Origin: Roridomyces roridus
Lineage: Eukaryota; Basidiomycota; Agaricomycetes; Agaricales; Mycenaceae
Direction of reading: 5' to 3'
Length of the DNA: 64,000 bases
NCBI GenBank assembly: GCA_029378245.1
Contig: JARKIF010000042.1
Coordinates: 372,001 to 436,000 of the forward strand
This document shows positions 11,481 through 20,758 of this stretch, piece by piece. A program made the position numbers and the translations under genes. Position 1 is the stretch's first letter; each line of letters begins with the position of its first letter. Below the pieces are notes generated by a model. It saw only the letters and a program-made list of their open reading frames with translations, was not told where the DNA came from and searched no databases.

Positions 11481-13062
11481 TCATATCCAAGGGCACGAGT
11501 ACATCCAACGTTCCATGCGGGTTTGAGCATTCGGACCGAATTGCGTGCGGACACACAATTCACCACCCCTGAGAGCCTTCAATCCAGCAAGCGTCACGGA
11601 ATCGGGGCCAGGACCCTCGGCTGCGACAATCATCGCAGTGGAAAGCGCACAACTTGGATTCTTGCGCCGGGATTGGAGCATTTTGAGGAAAGAGGGTAGT
11701 CGATAGGAAAAGACACGGCAGATCCCAGTGAAATCTCGGTCAGATGGGGCGCTATAATGGACGCCGAGTCGTCTGGAACGGAGAGCATGGTCAAATGATT
11801 GTTCAAGGCCACGGTGGACTTCTCCTTTCTGGAGAACGTGAGCACAAGGCTAGTTATGGATGGATATTTCTTCAGGATCTCTGCCGTGGTACCGGCGTGG
11901 GGTAAACCTCTGGAATGCAGTCGCTGTAGCTTTGTACCGGAACGGGCGAGAAATGATCCAGACAGTCGACCACAGATTCTGGTGTGTCCCACCAGAAGCC
12001 CAGCTCGTCCAAGCTGGCCGGAGCTCGGATGAAGTCTAGAACCTTCGGCTGGGAAACATACAGACGCCGCAGGTGCAGCAGGTCAAGAATGGTACCACCC
12101 GCCTCCGGCAGAGAACTAGTGACGATCTGCGCCTCGACAACGTTTGGCGCCATCTCGAGGACCCGCTGGTGCATCTCCCATGGACCTTGGAGTCGGTACG
12201 AGGTGAGCTGATATGTGGCCAAGGGGACTGATGTGAAGGGGCCCGATTCACATTGCATTCCGACGTCTACCAGAGAGGACGCTGTTTCAAAGCACCTGAT
12301 GGGATCGTCTCCGACGTGGTTTTCTTCCTTATCCCACTGAATCCACAACCTCTGCAGAGAAGGAAGACGACCCCGAAGTGCACCCAAACGGGGAACCAGT
12401 GCGGGGGTGAGTTGCACGCTGAGCTCTTCCCATTCAGCGCAGCGCTCGGATAAGAAATCGAAGAGTTCAAGTTGGACGGCAGAATCACCGTCCTCGGCCG
12501 CATAGAAATGAATCTTCAGTTTCCGGGCACGTGCACGTTTGACCTGCTTTCGAACCAATTTGATCATCGAGTCATCAATGTCTTCCCCCCAGACTTGTAC
12601 CAGAGTCCAAAGTGAGGGAGTCGACAGGGAAATTTTTCTCCAACGGCTGCCGACTTGCGCGAGCACCCACGGACTTTTCTTGACGTCGGGCCCGCGCATT
12701 TCATCAGCTGTCGGCAATGACCATGAGAATATTTCAGCGATGAGCTCGGAAGGCATGCGCCGAAGTGGGGAGAGAATGGCGGCATTTGAGGAGTGGTAAT
12801 TGGTGACTTCCGCTCGCTCGGTCTCCAGGAGCTCGAGTCGCTCCTTGAGCTGGGAGATCTCGTCCTCGAGACAAGTCAAGCGAGCGGCGGTATTAGGGAT
12901 GACGGCGCGAAGAAAAGCCGTCTCGGAGTCGTTCGGGGGCTCGTTCGATTTCGCGAGTTGTTGCAATCGTGCCAAGGTCCACGACGTGGTGACCGGAACG
13001 ACTAGATTGGGCTCCTCCTTTGCGATCTTGAGTGCACCGCACTCGGAGCAAGTAGAGGTCAT
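11481..13062 (-). pseudogene. F-box gene, subfamily B, two frameshifts (left arm)
   Basis: The first 380 codons are in good order: CSECGAL, SNEPPND, coiled coil, F-box (SPLRRMPSELIAEIF) and ETASSLVDVG. A single T is missing near 11965 (DHF-LARS becomes DHFSPVP), and a second base is missing near 11690 (DYPLFLKMLQS becomes DYPLSSKCSN); the tail WMYSCPWI continues in a third frame to 11481. Both losses are in T-runs. It is the sister of the right-arm copy at 36023-38900 (about 93% over the first 110 residues) and starts with CAG directly before ATG, with a CTAAC branch-point-like motif 13-17 nt upstream. Confidence 0.8.
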
Positions 13063-13402
13063 CTGAACATGCGTTAGAACAAATGGAGGGGGAAATCCGG
13101 GATACGAACATTGCTTGCCCTCCAGTCGCACAAAGTCGTCACTATAACAATAGGAGATTCTTGGAATTTTGGAAAAGCCCTTTTCAGACGCAATTCTGAG
13201 ATGCGGTGGAGTAAAGTAATAGTACTAACGTCGGTTCAGAGGTCTGGAATCTTTGTCTACCCTGGCAGTCAATCGTTGAGTGGTGGGTGGTCAAAGACAA
13301 GGAGAGCGCAATCACTGATTGCACAACACTGATCGGTGATGACTCATGAGGCGCGTACACAACACGTAAATACACGAAATTTCGACAAAGAATAACACCT
13401 CA

Positions 13403-15004
13403 TCAGTAAATCCACGGAACCCGGTATACGAGCCGTTTTATGGCCCAACGCACTACTGCGGTATCCCCCGACCTCAGCACCAAACTATGTTGGACTGTCG
13501 TATGTGAGGAAGAGAACGTCGGCGAGAGCGCAGGATGATCCTGGCGCCCGACGAGACTGTATCATTTTGATGAAGAGCGAATAATCCGAGTCGTTGGGAA
13601 ATGTGGGGCCAATTACGCCGAAACGAATCTCACGTAAGTGAGGAGACACGGCAGGTGCGACGTCGTCGACTGTAAGCATGGTTAAATGACGGTGAAGGAT
13701 GTCGACCGACACGTCGACCGGTTTGTCTTCGTCGATTAGCAGTGTCAAACTGGTAATGGCCGGATGTTTATTGAGGATATCGGCCGTAACACTGGGGTCT
13801 GGTATGCCTTCGATACACAGCCGTCGAGGCGTGCACGATGAACGAGCGAAGAAGTTGCTCAAAGTGTCTTGGGGAGCCTCGAATGCATGTATATCGAATG
13901 CAATTTCCGTAAGCGCAGGAGCTCGAAGGAAATCTAGAACCTTGGCACAGGACGCATAGAGCCGCTGAACATGCGGCATCTCAATGAGTTCTGACCGAGA
14001 GTCTGACAGCTCGGGGTCATCAAAGACAAAGATCCTGGCTTCAACAATGTTGGGCGCCAGTTTGAGAACAGAGGCATGGATCTCCCATGAGCTGTTTACT
14101 CGATATGAGGTGATCTGGTGCGCGGGAAGGAGGGGCAGCAGCGTATGCGGCTCGTCGTTAAACACGCCGACATCCACGAGTGAGCATGCAGTTTCAAAGC
14201 ACTGGATGGCGTTAACAGTGTCCTGATTTGGCATGTCGTCGCCAGCCCACTGAATCCATAACCTCTTGAGGGAAGGAAGGCGACCACGAAGGGCGGCAAA
14301 ACGGGGAACTATGGAAGAGGTTATCACGACATTGAGTTCTTCCCAGCGAGTCGAGTGATCCGATAGGAAGTCGAATAGCGTTTGCTGGTCCCCGATTCGC
14401 TATCATCCGAGTCGCTATCATCCGAGTCTGAGTCACTGCCAGGCTCAACACCGACGAAATGTATCTTGAGTGCTCGGGCGCGTGCGACTTGGGTTTGGAG
14501 CATCGGCAGCGGGTCCATGCTCGTTGGGTTGTCCGCGTCGACGTGAATCAGCGACCACAAGGAATGAATTGAGAGAGCGATGGCTCTCCATCGGCTGCAA
14601 ATGTGTCCCAAAATCCAGGGACTATGCCTGGTCTTCTTCCCGGCCAACGCGAACCCTTCATCTGGCCGGGGCAACGTCCACGAGAATATTTCTGCGAGGA
14701 TTTCGGGTGGTACGCGCCGAATTGGGGAGAGGATGGTGCTGTACTCCTCTTGGAGCGCTTTCAGAGCCGCCCTTTCGCTGTGAAGCTGCTTCAGTCGATC
14801 TTCGAGCTCTGCGATCCCCTCCTCCAATGCTGACAAAAACGTGCTGGTGGTAGATGCACGGGCCCGAAGACCGGCCAATTCTGCATCTTCTGGAGGCTCG
14901 TTTGTTTCGGCAAGCTTCTGGTGAAGTTGCAAAGAGGTCGGAGTTTGGTCGAAAGACTCGCTGCTTTTCAAGCTACCGCATTCGGAGCAACGACTAAACA
15001 ACAT
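13403..15004 (-). pseudogene. F-box gene, subfamily A, two frameshifts (left arm)
   Basis: Starts MLFSRCSECGSL; the F-box reads SPIRRVPPEILAEIF to SIHSLWS. After ALKIHFVGVEPG the frame enters an Asp/Ser repeat (near 14395-14445, coding units of SDSDD type) and shifts at its end: the correct continuation DQQTLFDFLSDHSTRW is in another frame. A second lesion near 13490 is a deletion of roughly 50 bp between LTYDSP and the LVLRSG block; it shifts frame and gives a stop at 13485. The old tail VYRVPWIY is still readable, ending at 13403. The tandem repeat is absent from the right-arm copy, so replication slippage in it is the likely cause of the first shift. Confidence 0.82.
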
Positions 15005-15263
15005 ATAGGCTGGGAGTGGCCGAATAAGTACGGAGCTTGGAATTTGTTTGGTTGGTGGATGCGCACCAAAGATTTGAGGCAAATGATGGTCGAGAATAAG
15101 AAGCAAACGATCACGAGACCAGCCACACACGCAAACAAATGAGCAATATTGGGCATGTAGCGTGCTATACACTTCTGGATAATACATATACGATACACCC
15201 AGTATATGATTCCCTGCCTCAAGAGTTACAATGCGGCCAAGCATTGTAATTTATATCCAATTC

Positions 15264-15372
15264 CACAGACACGAACACTTCCACTGATCGACCATGTACG
15301 CTGCCTCCGCTCCGCCAATCGACTGCTCGACGGCGGGACTCGAGCATTTTGAGAAAGAGGGGTAATCAATTA
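15264..15372 (-). pseudogene. relic of an F-box subfamily C 3' end
   Basis: Just downstream of the intact C gene there is a second, degraded copy of its last codons. It shares the KCSSPAVEQSI-type reading of the LKMLESRRGAVD region (a 50-bp stretch nearly identical to 15583-15633). It then passes after an internal deletion into AAYMVDQWKCSCLWNWI and a stop, parallel to AAHAVDCWKCTTPWT in the gene. It marks a lost tandem copy. Confidence 0.55.
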
Positions 15373-15409
15373 AACAAACGATGCATTTACGCCAGGAATA
15401 CTGCGGCAA

Positions 15410-17005
15410 TCAAGTCCAAGGCGTTGTACACTTCCAACAATCCACCGCGTGCGCTGCCTTCCAACCGGACTCGACCGTAAGCTTCAATCCACCCTTCCTA
15501 AGTACATCCATACCAGCCAGTATCGCAGCATCGGGAAGTGGACCACGCTCTGTGAAGAAAGCAGAAGCGCTCAGGGCGCAATCGACTGCTCCGCGGCGGG
15601 ACTCGAGCATTTTGAGAAAGAGGGAGTAGTCGATGGTCATCGCGGATCGAGATCCGAAAAGGATTTCACTGAGGTGTGGATACACCAGAGGAGAGTCTGC
15701 GTCCTTGACGACAGTAAACATGGTGATATGCTCGTTCACTGTGGTGGCTAGAGCATCTGGATCCTCATCTTCGCCAAAAGGTGCACTAGGCAAAAGCGCA
15801 AAACTGGTGATGGAGGGATGCTTGCCGAGAATCGTTGCGGTCATCTCGACACTAGGCGCACATGTGATGCACAGCCGCCAAGGCGCACAGGAGGATCGAG
15901 CCAAGAAGGGATCGAGATGAGCGAGCGGACCCGCCTCTGGTTCCTCGCACGGGTCCAGGACTAATTGGCCCAGAACAGGTGCACAAAGGTAGTCCAGAAT
16001 CTTGATATCAGACACATAGAGGCGGCGCAGATACACCATCTCTATGAATCCATCGCTGGGTTCCGGCCACAGCGGGTCCGAGTCATCGTCTACATAGACA
16101 ACGAGGCGGGCCTCGACGATATGATGTGTCATCTTCAGGACACGATAGTGCATTTCCCAAGGTCCTTCAACTCGATAGGCTGTGAGCTGATGCGCAGGGA
16201 AGAGGATGGGGATGAATCGGGTGTGGACATCGGAACCGATGTCCAGCAAGGAAGGCGTTGATTCGAAGCAATCGAGAGAGTCTACTCCGATCTCGCTGTC
16301 CTGGGTATCCCATTGGATCCATAACCGTTGAAGTTCAGGGAGACAGCCGCGGAGCTGGGCCAAGCAGGGGTTCAAAGCAGCTGTAACCTGGATATCGAGT
16401 AGTTCCCAACGAGTGGAGTGGCTGGCAAGAAATTGGAACATTTCGATTTGTTCGGCGGGAGAATGACTCTCGGACGCGTAGAATTGAATCCTGAGGTTCT
16501 GGCTGCCAGCGCGCTCCAGCTGAGTCCGAACCATTTCCAGTTGTGGATCAGGCCCGAATTCAGCAGGGTTCCCTCCATAAGCCACAGAGATGTTGCGCCA
16601 CAACGACGGAGTAGAGAGAGAAATGCCTCTCCAGCGACTGCTGACTTGCGTGAGGACCCATGGGCCCGTTTCCACGTCAGTTACATCCCCCTTCATTTCA
16701 TCCAACGGCAGTACGGTCCACCAAAAGATTTCCGCGAGGATTTCAGGTGGGAATCGCCGGAGTGGCGAGAGGACGGAATGGTTCTGCCGTTGCTCATCCT
16801 GCAACTGCGCGTGCCGTGCTTGCAAAACTTGAATCTCGTCTTCGAGCTGCGTCAAACGGGCTCCCGTTTTGAGGGCCGCATCCCGGAAAAAAACCTCCTC
16901 GACAGCGTTCGGAGGCTCGTTGGAATTTACAAGATGTTGGTGGCGCTGAGACTGGGGCATGGAAGAGGGAAGAGGGCAGCCTGCATCTTCATTCGGAAGG
17001 CTCAT
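15410..17005 (-). CDS. F-box/LRR-like protein, subfamily C (intact)
   Basis: 531 residues. The N-terminus lacks the CxxCG of other subfamilies (starts MSLPNEDAGCPLPSS). SNEPPNAVEEVFFRD at about 28-42 is followed by a coiled coil rich in Gln and Leu (about 48-85) and an F-box at about 88-150 (SPLRRFPPEILAEIF to STPSLWRNIS). The C-terminal half is leucine-rich and ends WKCTTPWT. Predicted SCF adaptor. It heads the C-A-B run on the minus strand, about 400 bp upstream of A. It is the only unbroken subfamily C copy: the right-arm copy has a nonsense codon, and a third survives only as the 5' half of the chimera at 4085-5661. Start chosen as the first ATG in frame; no CAG-ATG precedes it. Confidence 0.85.
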   Translation of the reverse strand: MSLPNEDAGCPLPSSMPQSQRHQHLVNSNEPPNAVEEVFFRDAALKTGARLTQLEDEIQVLQARHAQLQDEQRQNHSVLSPLRRFPPEILAEIFWWTVLPLDEMKGDVTDVETGPWVLTQVSSRWRGISLSTPSLWRNISVAYGGNPAEFGPDPQLEMVRTQLERAGSQNLRIQFYASESHSPAEQIEMFQFLASHSTRWELLDIQVTAALNPCLAQLRGCLPELQRLWIQWDTQDSEIGVDSLDCFESTPSLLDIGSDVHTRFIPILFPAHQLTAYRVEGPWEMHYRVLKMTHHIVEARLVVYVDDDSDPLWPEPSDGFIEMVYLRRLYVSDIKILDYLCAPVLGQLVLDPCEEPEAGPLAHLDPFLARSSCAPWRLCITCAPSVEMTATILGKHPSITSFALLPSAPFGEDEDPDALATTVNEHITMFTVVKDADSPLVYPHLSEILFGSRSAMTIDYSLFLKMLESRRGAVDCALSASAFFTERGPLPDAAILAGMDVLRKGGLKLTVESGWKAAHAVDCWKCTTPWT

Positions 17006-17290
17006 GGTGCCACTCGCTGCTGTAAGTTATGACTCATGAGGAGATGTAAGAAGACGGACAGAGCGCCAGCCACGCACGGCACGTTTACGACGCGTTTTCT
17101 GGACAGGTCCGGGCGGTGTGCTGGTCGGGACGAGAAAGATTTGAAATTTGAAAGTCGCGTTACGTCAGCTCTTTCGTCCATCATCCTGTTACACTGTGCA
17201 TTTTTTCTGCCTCAAGGCCATGCCTCGCGGTACAAATGATAGATACATAAGACTACAATACATCCTTGGAAACCTTATACCCTACGCGTA

Positions 17291-18916
17291 TCAAAAGACC
17301 CAAGGCGTTCCATATGTAAGGTGCTTTATGCGCCAGCCTACATCCACATGGGCTCCATACCGCACCGAGAGATTCAATCCAGCGTCCTGGAGTGCATCGA
17401 GGGCAGATTGCGTCTCAAAATCAGGAGGATGTTGGACAGAAGTGAGAAGGGTAGCCGCCCTGAGGAAAGTCTGCCCTGGCCCACGACGTCGTGATTGGAG
17501 CATGCCGAGAAAAGAGCGGTAACGGACGAATGATATCGGGTCCGTGGTGGCAAAGCAGATGTCAGTGAGCTGCGGGGAGACAATGGGCGCCTCCCGCAGG
17601 TCAACATCCCACTGGTCAAGCAGCCCAAAATGGCTATGCAGGACACTGTTTGAAAGGTCCACGGAATCGCCGAATCCAGCAGCGCTTGCAGCATCGACCA
17701 CCAACGCGAAATTGGTTATTGATGGGTATCTATTGAGTATCTCGGCGGTGATACTGGATTGCGGGCTACCCTGGAGGCACAATCGTCGTAGAGTGCACGA
17801 GGATCTGCTGATGAAGGCAGACAGGCAGTCCAGCGCCGCGTCGTTTCCCTCGAGATACAAGCTGATCTCGGCCAGCGCAGGAGTAACGAGGTGCTCCAGG
17901 ATCTTCACGTCGGAGACGTGAATGCGTTGGAGATGATCCATGCGATACCGCGCATCGGAGGCGGGGCTAGGCAGAGGCTGCTCCTCGTCGTCGTCGAGTC
18001 GAGGTAACGTGATCCTGGCCTCCACAAGCTTCGAGGCCAGTTGAAGGACGTGCTGGTGTATCTGCCATGGGCCATGGACTCGATAAGACGTGAGTTGGCT
18101 CGTGGGAATGGGAGGAAGAGTGAGGAGCTGTGTGTGATGCATCCCGAAATCCACCAGATCTGGTGCGGCTGCGAGAATGGAATCTATCCTGTCCTGCGTT
18201 TCCACCTCAGAGCCGGCCGACTGTATCCGCAGTCTCTTGAGTGAGGGTAGGGAGCCCTGGAGGGAGCCCAAGCAGGGGACCAGCGCCTGGGTCAACGCGA
18301 GATTGAGCTCCTGCCAGCGAGCGGAGTGGTTAGCCAACATAAAGAAGACTCGTTGTTGTGGGATAGGATCGGCGTAATCCGAGCCCGTAAAATGGATTTT
18401 GAGTGGTATTCGTTGTGTGCGCTTGATCTGCTCCTCGAGCATCATTTCGTTGATCCTGCCCCCCTCGACGCGGAACGTGGACCATAATGAGTGATGAGAA
18501 AGAGCGGCTCCTCTCCAATGGTGGCTGACGCGAGCGAGGACCCAGGGGACAGCATCATCCCCAGCGCACCCCAAGGTCGCCCACGAGATGATCTCCGCGA
18601 GAAGCTCCCATGGCATTCGTCTCAGCGGTGAGATGATCGGGGTGTGCTCCTCCCGCTGCTCCACCAAGAGTGCGCGCTCCGACTCTATATCCTTGAGCCG
18701 AGCCTCGAGTTTGGACTGCTCCTCGGTCAAGCGGTCCTCCGATGCCCTGTTGCGGGATAAGAGTGCCCGGACGTAGGTTTCTTCGGCAGGCTGAGGTGGC
18801 TTATTCGAGCCGACCAGTCTACGGACTCCGGCTATCGTGATGGGGTTAGCGAGTGCGAGGATTGCAGAGTTGTCGCGATCTCTGAGAGTCCCGCATGAAG
18901 ACCGACGCGACGTCAT
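17291..18916 (-). CDS. F-box/LRR-like protein, divergent subfamily E
   Basis: 541 residues. The N-terminus reads MTSRRSSCGTL, so only one Cys of the usual CxxCG remains. A coiled coil at about 60-95 is rich in Glu and Arg (SKLEARLKDIESERALL). The F-box lies at about 98-150 (ISPLRRMPWELLAEIISW to SHHSLWSTFRV), with Trp-Glu in place of the usual Pro/Ser-Glu. The LRR-like part ends LTYGTPWVF, a variant of the family tail. The ATG is preceded directly by CAG. It has no mirror copy in the right arm, so it belongs to the spacer of the inverted duplication. Confidence 0.86.
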   Translation of the reverse strand: MTSRRSSCGTLRDRDNSAILALANPITIAGVRRLVGSNKPPQPAEETYVRALLSRNRASEDRLTEEQSKLEARLKDIESERALLVEQREEHTPIISPLRRMPWELLAEIISWATLGCAGDDAVPWVLARVSHHWRGAALSHHSLWSTFRVEGGRINEMMLEEQIKRTQRIPLKIHFTGSDYADPIPQQRVFFMLANHSARWQELNLALTQALVPCLGSLQGSLPSLKRLRIQSAGSEVETQDRIDSILAAAPDLVDFGMHHTQLLTLPPIPTSQLTSYRVHGPWQIHQHVLQLASKLVEARITLPRLDDDEEQPLPSPASDARYRMDHLQRIHVSDVKILEHLVTPALAEISLYLEGNDAALDCLSAFISRSSCTLRRLCLQGSPQSSITAEILNRYPSITNFALVVDAASAAGFGDSVDLSNSVLHSHFGLLDQWDVDLREAPIVSPQLTDICFATTDPISFVRYRSFLGMLQSRRRGPGQTFLRAATLLTSVQHPPDFETQSALDALQDAGLNLSVRYGAHVDVGWRIKHLTYGTPWVF

Positions 18917-20758
18917 CTGAATTCATGGCGAAAGTAAGCGGATGGTGCACAAGGGCCGCCAGGAAACGTACAATTGAATACAATGCTACAAATGCTGGCC
19001 AAAGCGAAGCACAAGACTATATTGGGGTAAGAATCGCACTTGGGCATGGCAGCTTCAGAACGCACCTTGAATTCGTGCCACTTTGTGTGTGTTGAGTGGT
19101 TGTGGAGAAGACGCGACGTGCCAACTCGGGCACAATTGTCCTGCCTTCGTTCCGGGCCGAATGCCAAAGCCACCCGTTCCATCGTTGCCAGACGCGCACA
19201 ATCAACTCTCCTCTCTGCATCTCTATCCGGGTGGCACGTCGATTGAAATGGGAATCGTGGGTTGTAAAAGCGTGCGCGTGAGCTCGTGCTCATTTTTCTT
19301 CCTTCCTCCAGCCTGCTTAGCGAGCCTCGAGCGTCTGCCGGTCTGGAACAAATCAGCAATAGGCCCCCAAGAACAATTACAGACGTGAAAGCGACTTACT
19401 GCAAACAACATTGCGCGTCCCAAGCGTGCCGACCTTTGCAGTGGCCTACTAAAGGAGCCACCCATCCCGCCGGCGTTCAGCTCAAACTACATGCCACCAC
19501 CCACGCTCTTTGCTCGTCTGGCGTGCCTTCCTACACGCCGGGTGCACGGGCCGAATACGATTCGGACGTCATTAAGACCATCGGCTTGAGACGCGAATTG
19601 GAAGGGGCTCGCATGATTGGATAACGAGCGTAAAGACTGCGGCAGAAACGACACTGACGCTCGCAGACGAAAGCGGCGCCGAGCACTGCAAAGGTCGGAG
19701 GTGAGATCGCAACGTGGCGGTCCTCCTATTAAAAAGAAGAACAAGACGTCTGATGGCTTGTGGTCGGTGCGGATCGATTGAGGCTTGGCCTCCTGCCGCA
19801 CTGCGATTAAAACCCCCGAATCTGCGGCTGGTCTCCTTGTGTTAATATCCGATGAAGAAACAGGTGCGTAGCGATAAATCGTGTCCTTGAGCTACCACGG
19901 AGAAAGGACGATAACGCCTGAGCCCAAGTTTGGAGGTAAACTTGGCCTCCTCTCGCACTGCGATTAAACCCCCGAATCTGGCGGCTGGCCTCCTTGGACG
20001 CGCGGCTGATTATCCGATGAAGGAACTGGTGCGTGGCCGTGAAACTGGGACGCATCGTGTCCGTGGGCAACCACGAGGACGATAACGCCTGAGCCCAAAT
20101 TTCGAGGTAAAGTTATGCGCAAAGGGAGAGCAGGCCGAAAACCCAAAGGAGAGGCATAGCTGGCTCGTCAAACGTGAGGTGGGAGAAGACCGCATCGGCT
20201 GCTGGATAGGCATGCAGGGACACTCGGAAGTTGCAGTCGGCGAGAGTGCTGAAGCTCGGATGGAAGCTTGGCGTCAGGCCCGGGGACGTGTCACTCCGCT
20301 GGCATGGACTGCAGCGACAGGGCGGTTATTGGATATGTGTAACGCATCGGCCGATACGCATTGCAATGCTGCTTTTCCTCGTAACCCGCGGGTTCTAGGA
20401 TGTATCGTATCGGGTTACTACAGTCTTAGAGACACGAAAAAAAGTTACAGACCTGGAATTCAGGAACGTGAAGCAAACTCAATCCAGGAAGTTATCCGGT
20501 TCATCCGTCTTGCTTTCACGGAGGGACGCGTGCGTGGGCATTATGACCAGAATGGAGGGAGCGGAAGAGAGCAAGTGATTGCGTTGATCTCTCCCACAAC
20601 TAAAAAATGTTGCAAAATCCAGCCCATCCTCGGGCAGCCTTATGTGCATAGATTCCAGTTGTCTTACTTCACTCGTTCATACAGAGAAATAGATAATTCA
20701 GCAAATTGGTACATGAGGGGGATAGTTATACACTGATAATGTAGGGATAGGGAAAAGT
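18917..20758. other. intergenic region with one diverged tandem duplication
   Basis: No supported gene. Frames of about 100-185 residues exist, including one on the plus strand at 20179-20736, but they lack recognisable domains and have low-complexity, non-fungal-looking composition. The only structure is the tandem duplication at 19789-20112, listed separately. Confidence 0.5.
19789..20112. repeat. diverged tandem duplication, unit about 155-170 bp
   Basis: Two head-to-tail units share GCACTGCGATTAAA (19798 and 19955), CCCCGAATCTG, TCCGATGAAG (about 19848 and 20013) and ACGATAACGCCTGAGCCCAA near their ends. Indels make the spacing drift from 157 to about 171 bp. Function unknown; no coding potential is shared between units. 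Confidence 0.7.

Noticed and set aside
9830..14395. F-box frame breaks as introns or programmed frameshifts
   Set aside because: At the breaks examined in the left D and A genes I found no GT...AG pair of at least 40 nt that restores the frame. The other breaks are one- or two-base losses, mostly in homopolymers, and no slippery heptamer with a downstream structure is shared.
19789..20112. CRISPR-like array
   Set aside because: Only two long diverged units, no short regular repeats or spacers, and the genome is eukaryotic.
20179..20736. 185-residue plus-strand frame
   Set aside because: No domain, no splice sites, no paralogue, and composition unlike the real genes nearby; likely a chance frame.
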